Part shown: piece after piece, positions 54,401 through 62,485 of the stretch
How the letters are laid out: every line of letters starts with the position of its first letter
Numbering within the stretch: position 1 is the first letter of the stretch
Assembly (NCBI RefSeq): GCF_900102635.1
Contig: NZ_FMZQ01000001.1
Location: 124,001-188,000 of the forward strand
Reading direction: 5' to 3'
From: Ectopseudomonas chengduensis
Lineage (GTDB): Bacteria > Pseudomonadota > Gammaproteobacteria > Pseudomonadales > Pseudomonadaceae
Length of the DNA stretch: 64,000 bases
The notes under the pieces: generated by a model
What the model saw: the letters and a program-made list of their open reading frames with translations, nothing else
Told to the model about the DNA's origin: nothing
Database searches by the model: none
Translations under genes and position numbers: made by a program

Positions 54401-57400
54401 TCATGACTCTTCGCTATCGAGCAGCAGGTTCTCCAGCGCTTCCCGGTATTCGCCGGGATTCTCCCACAGGCCGCGCTGCTGGGCTTCCAGCAGGCGTTCG
54501 AGGATGTCGTTGAGCGCGCCGGGGTTGTGCTGCTGAATAAAGTCTCGGGTGTCTTTGTCGAGCAGGTAGGCATCGGTGAGCAGCGCGTACTGGTGATCGT
54601 CGACCAGCTCGCTGGTGGCGTCGAAGGCGAACAGGTAGTCGATGGTCGCGGCCAGTTCGAAGGCACCCTTGTAGCCGTGGCGCTTCATGCCTTCGATCCA
54701 TTTGGGATTGGCGGCGCGGGCACGCACCACGCGGTTGAGTTCTTCCTTCAAGGTGCGAATGCGCGGGGTGTCCGGCTGGCTGTTGTCACCCAAGTAGCTG
54801 GCCACCTTGAGCCCGCGCAGGGTCTCCACCGCCGCCAGCATGCCGCCCTGGAACTGGTAGTAGTCGTTGGAATCGAGGATGTCGTGCTCGCGGTTATCCT
54901 GGTTGTGCAGCACCGCCTGCATCTGTTCCAGGCGCTCGACGAAGCGCTGCCGCGCCGGGGCACCCTCGGCGCCGCTGCCGTAGGCGTAGCCGCCCCAGTT
55001 GAGATAGACCTCGGCCAGATCCGCGCGGCTCTGCCACAGACGTTCCTCGATGGCGTTCTGTACCCCGGCGCCATAGGCGCCCGGCTTGGCGCCGAACACC
55101 CGCCAGCCGGCCTGACGCCGCGCTTCGGCTTCATCCAGGCCGTCATCCTTGAGGATGAGCGACTCACGCCAGACCCGCGCCGACAGCGGATTCATGTCTT
55201 CCGGCTCGTCCAGTTCGATAACCGCCTGCACGGCCTCGTCGAACAGACGAATCAGGTTGCTGAAGGCGTCGCGGAAGAAGCCCGACACGCGCAGGGTGAC
55301 GTCTACCCGTGGCCGGCCGAGCTGTTCCAGAGCCAAGACCTCGAAGCGCTCGACACGCTGGCTGCCGGGCTGCCACACCGGGCGCACGCCCATCAGCGCC
55401 AGCGCTTGAGCAATATCGTCGCCACCGGTGCGCATGGTCGCCGTGCCCCACACCGACAGGCCGAGCTGGCGCAGGTGGTCGCCTTCGTCCTGCAGGTGGC
55501 GCTCCAGCAGGCGGTCGGCGGCCTGCACACCGAGGCGCCAGGCGGTCGGCGTGGGCAGGTGGCGCACGTCGACGGTGAAGAAGTTACGCCCGGTGGGCAG
55601 CACGTCGATGCGTCCACGGCTCGGCGCGCCGCTTGGCCCGGCGGGTACGAAGCGCCCTTCCAGTGCCGCCAGCAGGCCACCCATCTCGGCATCGCCGCAG
55701 GCATCGAGCAAGGGCGCGACGTAATCGGCCAGGCCATCGAGAATCAGCGCCACCTCGGCGCCGAAGGCGTCAGTGCGCTCACCCGTCAGACGCTGCTCGA
55801 TCAGTCTCAGCGCCAGCAGCTCCAGGCGCTCACGGGTGTCCCCTACGGTGCGCCACAAACTGTTATCCACAGCCTGTAGTGCTTGTGGACGCAGCCCTTC
55901 CCAGGTCTGGCCCATGTCGCAATCCAACGGATCGAGGCCCAGCTCCAGACCACGGGCCAGCGCGCGCAGCAGGCTGGCATTGGCGCCCAGGCCATCGCCC
56001 CGGGGGATGCGCAGCAGTGCCAGCAGGGTGTCGCGGCGCAACTGGCCAGCCGGCGACTCACCAAACACGTGCAGGCCATCGCGAATCTGCGATTCCTTGA
56101 GGTCGCACAGGTAGGCGTCGAGCTGCGGCAGCCAGCTTTCCGGATCATCGTTGAGTTGCAGGCCCAGCTCGCGGTCGAGACTGGCCTCGCGCACCTTGGC
56201 CAGGATCTCGCCGCGCAGCTCCACGGCGCGGCGCTGGTCGAGCTGGCTGGCCTCGAAATATTCGTCGGCCAGGCGCTCCAGATCACGCAGCGGGCCGTAG
56301 CTTTCGGCGCGGGTCAGCGGCGGCATCAGGTGGTCGATGATCACCGCCTGGGTGCGGCGTTTGGCCTGAGCGCCCTCACCGGGGTCGTTGACGATAAAGG
56401 GGTAGATGTTGGGCAGTGGGCCGATCAGCGCCTGCGGCCAGCAGCCCTCGGACAGGCCGACGCTCTTGCCCGGCAACCATTCCAGGTTGCCGTGCTTGCC
56501 GACGTGGATCAGCGCATCGGCGGCGAAGGCCGTGCGCAGCCAGGCGTAGAAGGCGATATAGCCATGCGGCGGCACCAGATCGGGGTCGTGATAGACCGCC
56601 GCCGCGTCCAGTTGATAACCGCGCGCCGGCTGGATGCCAACGAAGGTCAGGCCGAAGCGCAACCCGGCGACCATCATCCGCCCACTGCGGAACATCGGGT
56701 CCTGCTGCGGCTCGCCCCAACGTTCGCGCACCGCCTGCTGGTTGGCCGGCGGCAGGCTGTGGAAAAACTTCAGATAGTCGTCCAGCGCCAGGCTTTGCGC
56801 GCAGGGCCGTGTATCCAGGCCATCCAGATCATTGGTGACGCCACCGAGCAGGCTGTGGACAAGTGCGGTGCCGCTATCAGGCAGGTTATCCACCGGGTAG
56901 CCCTGCGCCTGCAGGGAACGAAGAATATTCAGCGCGGCGGCCGGCGTATCCAGGCCCACACCGTTGCCGATACGGCCATCACGGGTCGGGTAGTTGGCCA
57001 GGATCAGCGCGATTTGCTTCTGATCGTTGCTTTTAATCGCCAACTGGCACCAGTTACGCGCCAGCGCAGCAACGAAGGCCATCCCCGCCTCGTGCGCCTG
57101 GTAGCACACTACGTCGCTCTGGCTACGCTCGCTGCGCCAGGCCAGGCCCTTGAAGCTGATGGCGGGGCCGATCAGCCGGCCATCCAGCTCGGGCAGTACC
57201 ACATGCATGGCCAGATCACGCGAACCCAGGCCCTGGGCGCTGGTCTGCCATTGCGTGTGGTTGTCCAACGAGCAGATGGCCTGCAGCACCGGAATGTCGC
57301 GGCGGAACACCCGCGCCTGCGGCGCCTCGGGGTTGGACAGGGCGAAGCCGGTGGTGTTGATGATCAGCGCGGCGCTCGTCTCGTCCAGCCAGGCCTGCAC

Positions 57401-58147
57401 CTGATCCAGGCAGGCAGGCTCCTTGAGGCTGGCCACCGCAATCGGCAGCGGGTTGAGGCCCTGGCGGACAAGGTGCTCACAGAAGGTATCGACGAAGGCG
57501 GTATTCGCCGACTGCACATGGTTGCGGTAGAACAGCAGCGCCACCACCGGTGCGCCTGGCTGCCACTGAATCTGCCAGTCGGCAAGCCGGGCCGGGCTGG
57601 CGCTGGGGTGATACAGGCCGACGCGCGGCAGCGGCTGCGGCTCCTGCCAACTGTCGTCGCGCCCCAGCCAGCGGCTGCCGATGTAGCGGAACAGCTGGCG
57701 CGCGTTATCCAGCCCGCCCTGGCGCAGGTACTGCCAGAGGCGCTGGCTGTCTTCTTCGCTAACGTTGCCGAGGGCACTCAGCTCCGGGTCGGGCTTGTCG
57801 TCGCCCGGCACCATGATCACCGTGGCGCCACGCGTACCCAGCTCCACCAGGCGTTCGACACCGTAGCGCCAGTAACTCACCCCGCCATGCACCGAGATCA
57901 GGATGACCTTGGCGTGCTGCAGCACCTGCTCGACGTAGAAGTCCACCGAGGCGTTGTTGCTCAGTTGCGCCGGGCTGGCCAGGCGCAGGCTGGGGTAGTC
58001 CTCCGGCAGGTGCCGGGCGGCTTCAGCCAGCAGAGAGAGGTGCGAGTCACCCGTGCACAGGATCACCAGCTCGGCAGGCGTCTGGCCAAGGTCGGCAATG
58101 CTGTCGGCCGGCAGTTGGGTGCCAGGCTGGGTACGCAGGAGATGCAT
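54401..58147 (-). CDS. cobN: Cobaltochelatase large subunit CobN
   Basis: 1248 residues, the normal size for the ChlH/CobN family. Signatures include GGVSYWRYGVERLVEL, the GLDTPAAALNILRSLQAQGYPV segment, ADALIHVGKHGNLEWLPGKS and, near the C terminus, LNWGGYAYGSGAEGAPARQRF and DILDSNDYYQFQGGM. It binds hydrogenobyrinate a,c-diamide and inserts Co2+ with ATP hydrolysis by the AAA/VWA subunits encoded downstream. Lies between cobW and the chlI/chlD frames; gaps on both sides carry palindromic repeats. Confidence 0.96.
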   Translation of the reverse strand: MHLLRTQPGTQLPADSIADLGQTPAELVILCTGDSHLSLLAEAARHLPEDYPSLRLASPAQLSNNASVDFYVEQVLQHAKVILISVHGGVSYWRYGVERLVELGTRGATVIMVPGDDKPDPELSALGNVSEEDSQRLWQYLRQGGLDNARQLFRYIGSRWLGRDDSWQEPQPLPRVGLYHPSASPARLADWQIQWQPGAPVVALLFYRNHVQSANTAFVDTFCEHLVRQGLNPLPIAVASLKEPACLDQVQAWLDETSAALIINTTGFALSNPEAPQARVFRRDIPVLQAICSLDNHTQWQTSAQGLGSRDLAMHVVLPELDGRLIGPAISFKGLAWRSERSQSDVVCYQAHEAGMAFVAALARNWCQLAIKSNDQKQIALILANYPTRDGRIGNGVGLDTPAAALNILRSLQAQGYPVDNLPDSGTALVHSLLGGVTNDLDGLDTRPCAQSLALDDYLKFFHSLPPANQQAVRERWGEPQQDPMFRSGRMMVAGLRFGLTFVGIQPARGYQLDAAAVYHDPDLVPPHGYIAFYAWLRTAFAADALIHVGKHGNLEWLPGKSVGLSEGCWPQALIGPLPNIYPFIVNDPGEGAQAKRRTQAVIIDHLMPPLTRAESYGPLRDLERLADEYFEASQLDQRRAVELRGEILAKVREASLDRELGLQLNDDPESWLPQLDAYLCDLKESQIRDGLHVFGESPAGQLRRDTLLALLRIPRGDGLGANASLLRALARGLELGLDPLDCDMGQTWEGLRPQALQAVDNSLWRTVGDTRERLELLALRLIEQRLTGERTDAFGAEVALILDGLADYVAPLLDACGDAEMGGLLAALEGRFVPAGPSGAPSRGRIDVLPTGRNFFTVDVRHLPTPTAWRLGVQAADRLLERHLQDEGDHLRQLGLSVWGTATMRTGGDDIAQALALMGVRPVWQPGSQRVERFEVLALEQLGRPRVDVTLRVSGFFRDAFSNLIRLFDEAVQAVIELDEPEDMNPLSARVWRESLILKDDGLDEAEARRQAGWRVFGAKPGAYGAGVQNAIEERLWQSRADLAEVYLNWGGYAYGSGAEGAPARQRFVERLEQMQAVLHNQDNREHDILDSNDYYQFQGGMLAAVETLRGLKVASYLGDNSQPDTPRIRTLKEELNRVVRARAANPKWIEGMKRHGYKGAFELAATIDYLFAFDATSELVDDHQYALLTDAYLLDKDTRDFIQQHNPGALNDILERLLEAQQRGLWENPGEYREALENLLLDSEES

Positions 58148-58172
58148 GTTCGCTCCGAGGAAGGCGCGAATC

Positions 58173-58232
58173 GTGGGAGGGGCTTTAGCCGCGACTATCC
58201 GCGAATTGGATCGCGGCTAAAGCCCCTCCCAC
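58173..58232. repeat. Long perfect inverted repeat between cobW and cobN
   Basis: GTGGGAGGGGCTTTAGCCGCGA and TCGCGGCTAAAGCCCCTCCCAC with a short loop. A half copy (GTGGGAGGCGCTTTAGCGGCGA) is at about 30196-30217. Confidence 0.88.
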
Positions 58233-58238
58233 AATCAC

Positions 58239-59288
58239 TCAGGCCAGCGCTGCTTGCAGCTCGGCTTCTATAGCCGCGCGGTCGAGCTGCTGGCCGATCA
58301 CCACCAGGCGGCTCAGGCGCGGCTCGTCGGCTTGCCAGGCGCGGTCGAAGTGGCGATCGAAACGCTGACCGACACCTTGCACCAGCAGGCGCATCGGCTT
58401 GCCAGGGATGGCAGCGAAACCTTTCACCCGCAGGATGCCGTACTTGGTCACCGCATCCTTCAGTGCGGCCAGCAGACGCGCCTCCTCGGCTTCCGGTAGT
58501 TCCACGTGGAACGAGTCGAACTCCTCGTGATCGTGGTCTTCGTCTTCATCGTCGTGATGGGTGCGGCGGCTGTCGATATGCAGCTCGGTTTCGCTGTTCA
58601 GGCCCAGCAGCACGTCCAGCGGCAGCTCGCCGCCGTGCGCCTCGATCACCTTCACTGCCGGCGGCAGCTCCTCGGCCACCTCGGCGCGCACCGCGGCCAA
58701 CGCCTCGGCGTCGAGCAAATCGGCCTTGTTGAGGATCACCAGGTCGGCGCTGGCCAACTGGTCGGCGAACAGCTCGTGCAGCGGCGATTCATGATCGAGG
58801 TTGGGGTCGAGCTTGCGCTGCTCGTCCACCTGATCCGGGAAGGCGGCGAAGGTGCCGGCGAGCACCGCCGGGCTGTCGACCACGGTGATCACCGCATCGA
58901 CGGTGCAGGCGTTGCGAATTTCCGGCCAGTTGAAGGCCTGCACCAGCGGCTTGGGCAGCGCCAGGCCGCTGGTCTCGATAAGTATATGGTCGAGATCGCC
59001 ACGGCGCGCCACCAGCTCGCGCATCACCGGGAAGAACTCCTCCTGCACGGTGCAGCACAGGCAGCCGTTGGCCAGTTCGAAGACGCGGCCGTTGGCTTCT
59101 TCCTCGCTGCAGTCGATGGAGCACTGCTTGAGGATCTCACCATCGATCCCCAGCTCACCGAACTCGTTGACGATCGCCGCGATACGGCGGCCGCCGGCGT
59201 TAGCCAGCAGATGGCGCAGCAGGGTGGTTTTACCAGCACCGAGAAAACCGGTGACGATGGTGACAGGCAGTTTGGCGAGGGTTTTCAT
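58239..59288 (-). CDS. cobW: CobW GTPase metallochaperone
   Basis: 349 residues from ATG 59288; the longer upstream frame runs through the riboswitch and is not coding. Walker A GFLGAGKTTLL, metal-binding CxCC in ANGCLCCTVQEEFF, NKADLL guanine motif, a His/Asp-rich loop THHDDEDEDHDHEEF near 250, and the CobW_C domain. G3E GTPases deliver metal; CobW is the proposed cobalt chaperone for CobN. First gene after the riboswitch. Confidence 0.95.
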   Translation of the reverse strand: MKTLAKLPVTIVTGFLGAGKTTLLRHLLANAGGRRIAAIVNEFGELGIDGEILKQCSIDCSEEEANGRVFELANGCLCCTVQEEFFPVMRELVARRGDLDHILIETSGLALPKPLVQAFNWPEIRNACTVDAVITVVDSPAVLAGTFAAFPDQVDEQRKLDPNLDHESPLHELFADQLASADLVILNKADLLDAEALAAVRAEVAEELPPAVKVIEAHGGELPLDVLLGLNSETELHIDSRRTHHDDEDEDHDHEEFDSFHVELPEAEEARLLAALKDAVTKYGILRVKGFAAIPGKPMRLLVQGVGQRFDRHFDRAWQADEPRLSRLVVIGQQLDRAAIEAELQAALA

Positions 59289-59396
59289 GGAGGGCCCCGT
59301 GGCGTCGGTAAGTTCGGCGGACGGGTACGCGCAGGCGGGCACGCAGGTGCGTGCTGGCCGCGTCGGATCACCCCGTCCGAGCAAATGGCTGGTCAG

Positions 59397-59565
59397 TCGA
59401 GGCAGGTCTCCTGGCTCACGGTCTGCGCATTGCGTGCCCTTCACCTTCCCGCCTGACGGCAGTGGTGTATCGAAGGGTGTAAGACCGTTCACAGTTGCGG
59501 GGGCAGCCAGGGCATCGACCCTGTTCCCTCTTAGCTCCCCGGCGCCGTACCGGGAAGAACCTCGA
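59397..59565 (-). promoter_or_regulatory. Cobalamin riboswitch of the cobW-cobN-chlI/chlD-cobF operon
   Basis: Minus strand: TCGAGG (59565-59560) pairs with CCTCGA at the 3' end; core CTAAGAGGGAACAGGG, GGCTGCCCCCGCAACTGTGA, CACCACTGCCG, GGCGGGAAGGTG and GAGCCAGGAGACCTGCCTCG. This intact copy shows the CTAAGAGGGAA joint that is split in the cobG riboswitch. It fills the 377-base gap between cobW and cobE. Confidence 0.95.
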
Positions 59566-59573
59566 AAGCGAGA

Positions 59574-59602
59574 AGGCTACGCAGGCCGCGGCGGCCGGTC
59601 AA
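59574..59602 (-). promoter_or_regulatory. Sigma-70 promoter of the cobW riboswitch transcript
   Basis: TTGACC (-35) and TAGCCT (-10) on the minus strand, 17 bases apart; predicted start near 59567, just before the aptamer. Confidence 0.6.
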
Positions 59603-59665
59603 TCGCGGTTGACCGGTGGGATGCGCCATGGTGAGCTACGCCGCTGCACAGCACGAGCGCCCTTG

Positions 59666-60106
59666 ATGATGCCTAGCCCCTCGAACCCCGGCCCTGACGC
59701 CTCGCCCATGGTGGTGGCTGGGCTTGGTTGCAGGCGCGACTGCCCCCAGCAAGACCTGCTCGCCCTGCTCATCCACAGCCTGGCCCAGCATGAGTTGACT
59801 GTGGATAACCTCGTTGGACTGGCCAGCATCGCCCACAAGCGCGACGAGCCGGGGCTGCATCAACTGGCAACCCACTTGAATCTGGAGCTGACGTTCTTCC
59901 CCCCCGAAGCACTCACCCTCTACCAGTCGGAGAACGCCGGCAGTGCCCTCGTCCGATCCGTAACGGGCAGCCCCGCTGTGGCTGAACCCTGCGCCCTGGC
60001 TCTGGCCACGCAACTGGGCAAGGCAGCTCGCCTGCTGGGCGAGAAAACCCGCACGGCCAACGCCACCTGTGCGTTGGCCACCTTCGATAGAGAGCCCGTA
60101 GCATGA
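59666..60106 (+). CDS. cobE: CobE (CbiG C-terminal homologue)
   Basis: 146 residues. MVVAGLGCRRDCPQQDLLALLIHSL at the N terminus, VGLASIAHKRDEPGLHQLATHL and GSPAVAEPCALALA are CbiG_C/CobE traits. CobE is needed for aerobic corrin synthesis; proposed to act around precorrin-5 handling, exact step unsettled. The start is ambiguous (two adjacent ATGs, poor ribosome site). Overlaps cobM by four bases and is divergent from the cobW operon. Confidence 0.88.
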   Translation: MMPSPSNPGPDASPMVVAGLGCRRDCPQQDLLALLIHSLAQHELTVDNLVGLASIAHKRDEPGLHQLATHLNLELTFFPPEALTLYQSENAGSALVRSVTGSPAVAEPCALALATQLGKAARLLGEKTRTANATCALATFDREPVA

Positions 60107-60858
60107 CCGTCTACTTTATCGGCGCCGGCCCCGGCGATCCCGAGCTGATTACCGTCAAGGGCCAGCGCCTGATTCGTTCGTGCCCGGTGATCCTCTATGC
60201 CGGCTCGCTGGTGCCCGCAGCAGTCCTGCACGGCCACAACGCGGAGCAGGTAATCAACACGGCCGAGCTGCACCTGAGTGAGATCATTACGCTGCTGAGC
60301 CAGGCCCATGAGCGCGGCGAGGATGTGGCCCGCGTGCACTCCGGCGACCCTTCGCTGTACGGCGCTATCGGCGAGCAGATTCGCGAGCTGCGTGCTCTGG
60401 GCATCCCTTTCGAGATCATCCCCGGCGTCACGGCCACCGCCGCCTGCGCGGCCTTGCTGGAAAGCGAGCTGACCCTGCCGGGCATCGCCCAGACCGTAAT
60501 TCTCACCCGCTACGGCACCACTTCGCCGATGCCCGAGGGCGAGCAACTGCAGGATCTGGCGCGGCACCGCGCAACCATGGCCATCCACCTCGGCGTGCGC
60601 CAGCTGCCGGCCATAGTCGGCGAACTGCTGCCGCACTACGGCGCCGACTGCCCCATCGCGGTTATCCACAGGGCCAGTTGGCCGAATCAGGACTGGGTGC
60701 TCGGCACCCTCGCCGATATCGAGACCAAGGTCGCAGCCAAGGGCTTTCGCCGCACGGCACTGATTCTGGTCGGGCGAGTGCTCGATCCGGGTGTCTTTGC
60801 CGAGTCAGCGTTATATGACTCGGCGCATCGCCATCTTTATCGCCCTGGCAACGACTGA
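60103..60858 (+). CDS. cobM: Precorrin-4 C11-methyltransferase CobM
   Basis: 251 residues. VYFIGAGPGDPELITVKGQRLI, VARVHSGDPSLYGAIGEQIREL, FEIIPGVTATAACAALLESELTLP and the TRYGTTSPMPEGE segment mark CobM. It methylates C11 of precorrin-4 with SAM. ATGA overlap with cobE. The following 233-base gap (60859-61091) is lower in GC and has no gene. Confidence 0.96.
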   Translation: MTVYFIGAGPGDPELITVKGQRLIRSCPVILYAGSLVPAAVLHGHNAEQVINTAELHLSEIITLLSQAHERGEDVARVHSGDPSLYGAIGEQIRELRALGIPFEIIPGVTATAACAALLESELTLPGIAQTVILTRYGTTSPMPEGEQLQDLARHRATMAIHLGVRQLPAIVGELLPHYGADCPIAVIHRASWPNQDWVLGTLADIETKVAAKGFRRTALILVGRVLDPGVFAESALYDSAHRHLYRPGND

Positions 60859-61091
60859 GCCATCCGTCATCTGGCGAGAAACTGCGCAAAGCGCTGAAAG
60901 CCCCGTGATAGCTGACGCCTGATAACTTATCAACAAGATAGGCCGAAGTTTATCCAGAGCTATTGTGAATAACGATGCGACAAGGATCAGTTTTTGAACA
61001 ACAGGCTGATTAGCCCGGTTTATCTGGGCTTCAGCCTGGTATCACAAGGATATCCACAAGATGATCCACGGCAACTGTTAGCAACTCACCC

Positions 61092-61322
61092 TCAGAGCTG
61101 CACCTCGACCCGCTTGATACCCAGAGCCCGCAGCTCCGGCATCAACTCATCCAGGCTGGCAAAGGTCTCGACCTGCTCGGCCTCATCAACCAGAAAGAAG
61201 CTACGCCCTGCGCCTTTCTTGAAAAATACGATCCACTCAGCGGTATTGGCCGGATTGACCATGACCTGGGTATCGAACACAACCCCCTCGCTCGTTCTGC
61301 GTTTCACATCCGCGCGCTTCAT
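61092..61322 (-). CDS. Small protein of unknown function
   Basis: 76 residues from ATG 61322, preceded by AGGAGAGAGG. The chain (start MKRADVKRRTSEGVVFDTQV; later VFFKKGAGRSFFLVDEAEQ and LMPELRALGIKRVEVQL) looks like a compact alpha/beta domain with no motif I can name. The strong ribosome site and clean codon use support a real gene. Divergent from the ParD-like gene. Confidence 0.7.
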   Translation of the reverse strand: MKRADVKRRTSEGVVFDTQVMVNPANTAEWIVFFKKGAGRSFFLVDEAEQVETFASLDELMPELRALGIKRVEVQL

Positions 61323-61455
61323 CCTCTCTCCTGTTCCAGCGTGACTCAGATGATCCCACTGCCTGCATACGGCAGCGGATACGGCTCATAGTGTAAAGGA
61401 TGAGGTGAGCACGCCTTGCTCACTGATGATCGGTGAGTGAAATCAGTCCCATAGT

Positions 61456-61485
61456 TATATATGCTTCATATACGAATCATATATA
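61456..61485. promoter_or_regulatory. 30-bp palindromic operator before the ParD-like gene
   Basis: Arms TATATATG and CATATATA enclose TTC/GAA and a central TATA; 26 of 30 positions are symmetrical. It lies directly before AGGAGG and the start at 61497, as expected for self-repression by a ribbon-helix-helix protein. Confidence 0.7.
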
Positions 61486-61496
61486 AGGAGGTATCC

Positions 61497-61709
61497 ATGG
61501 GCATCGTCAACATCGATGACGAGCTGCATGACCAAATCCGCCGGGCGAGCAGCGTCTCGGGCCGTTCGATCAATGCACAGGCGGGTTTCTGGATTCGCAT
61601 CGGCATGCTCTGCGAGATGAACCCGACGCTGAGCTTCAATGAGCTGATGTCCGCCGAGATGCGTGCAGCCGGCGTGGTGGTTCCGCCAAGAATGGCGGAT
61701 GCCTCATGA
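61497..61709 (+). CDS. ParD-like ribbon-helix-helix protein
   Basis: 70 residues: MGIVNIDDELHDQIRRASSV, SGRSINAQAGFWIRIGMLCE, NPTLSFNELMSAEMRAAGV. The N-terminal strand and two helices fit the ribbon-helix-helix fold of ParD-like antitoxins. AAGGAGG upstream is strong. Its stop overlaps the start of the methionine aminopeptidase gene (ATGA), so the two are made together; no classic ParE toxin is present. Confidence 0.8.
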   Translation: MGIVNIDDELHDQIRRASSVSGRSINAQAGFWIRIGMLCEMNPTLSFNELMSAEMRAAGVVVPPRMADAS

Positions 61710-62485
61710 GCAAGACACCGCAACAGATCGCCCTGATGGCGGAATCCGGCAGGTTGCTGGCGTCCGTGTTCGGCTACCTGGATCGCCTGGATCTGCTCGG
61801 CATGTCGACCCTGCAGGTCAACGACCTTGTGGATAACTACATCGTGGGTGAACTCAAGGCGCGCCCGGCGAGCAAGGGCCAGTATGGTTTCGCCTACGCC
61901 ATGAACACGTCACGCAACGAGGTGGTGTGCCATGGAGTCCCCAGCGCCGACGATATCCTGCGCGATGGCGATCTGGTGAATTTCGATATCACCCTGGAGA
62001 AGAACGGCTATATCGCCGATTCGAGCAAGACCTACCTGATCGGCAAGGTGTCGGACCAGGCTCGTCAGCTGGCCGAAGTCACCTATGAGGCGATGTGCAA
62101 GGGCATCGAAGCCGTCAGACCCGGCGCCCGCCTCGGCGATATCGGTCATGCCATCGAACGCCATGCCCGCGCCCATCGCTACTCGGTGGTCAGGGAGTAT
62201 TGCGGCCACGGCATCGGCCGGGAAATGCACGAGCCACCCGAAGTACTGCACTGGGGCAAAGCCGGCACCGGCCTGACCCTGCGCGAAGGCATGACCTTCA
62301 CCATCGAACCCATGCTCAACCGGGGAACGGCGGACGTGCGTACGCTGCGCGACGGCTGGACGGTGGTGACCCGCGACGGCCAGCTCTCGGCGCAATTCGA
62401 ACATACCGTGGCGGTCACCCGAGACGGCGTTCGCGTCCTTACGCTGCGCCCCGAAGAGCTGCACCTGAGCAGGATTTCGGCGTGA
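61706..62485 (+). CDS. map: Type I methionine aminopeptidase paralogue
   Basis: 259 residues, pita-bread fold. The metal ligands are all present: Asp94 (LVNFDIT), Asp105 (GYIADSSKTY), His168 (YCGHGIGREMHEPPEV), Glu201 (FTIEPML) and Glu232 (SAQFEHTVAVT), with His76 and His175 as substrate-contacting histidines. It should remove N-terminal Met. Linkage to a ParD-like repressor, rather than to rpsB or secY, marks it as an accessory copy; whether it acts as a toxin-like effector, a stress replacement or a resistance copy is unknown. Confidence 0.92.
   Translation: MSKTPQQIALMAESGRLLASVFGYLDRLDLLGMSTLQVNDLVDNYIVGELKARPASKGQYGFAYAMNTSRNEVVCHGVPSADDILRDGDLVNFDITLEKNGYIADSSKTYLIGKVSDQARQLAEVTYEAMCKGIEAVRPGARLGDIGHAIERHARAHRYSVVREYCGHGIGREMHEPPEVLHWGKAGTGLTLREGMTFTIEPMLNRGTADVRTLRDGWTVVTRDGQLSAQFEHTVAVTRDGVRVLTLRPEELHLSRISA

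Noticed and set aside
55883..58273. 796-codon plus-strand frame opposite cobN
   Set aside because: Mirror image of cobN caused by high GC at third positions; low-complexity Arg/Gln/His-rich translation and no motifs. The same holds for long frames opposite other genes at 1599-3719, 8901-10301, 16517-18523 and 21422-23722.
59289..59396. Zur or Fur box in front of cobW
   Set aside because: No sequence close to either consensus; the riboswitch alone explains control.
59289..59492. N-terminal extension of CobW by 68 residues
   Set aside because: The extension lies within the cobalamin riboswitch and lacks a ribosome site; the ATG at 59288 gives the family N terminus.
60859..61091. Possible replication origin (AT-rich, TTATCCA- and TATCCACA-like words)
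   Set aside because: Only imperfect DnaA-like words, no ordered cluster and no dnaA, parB or gidA nearby.
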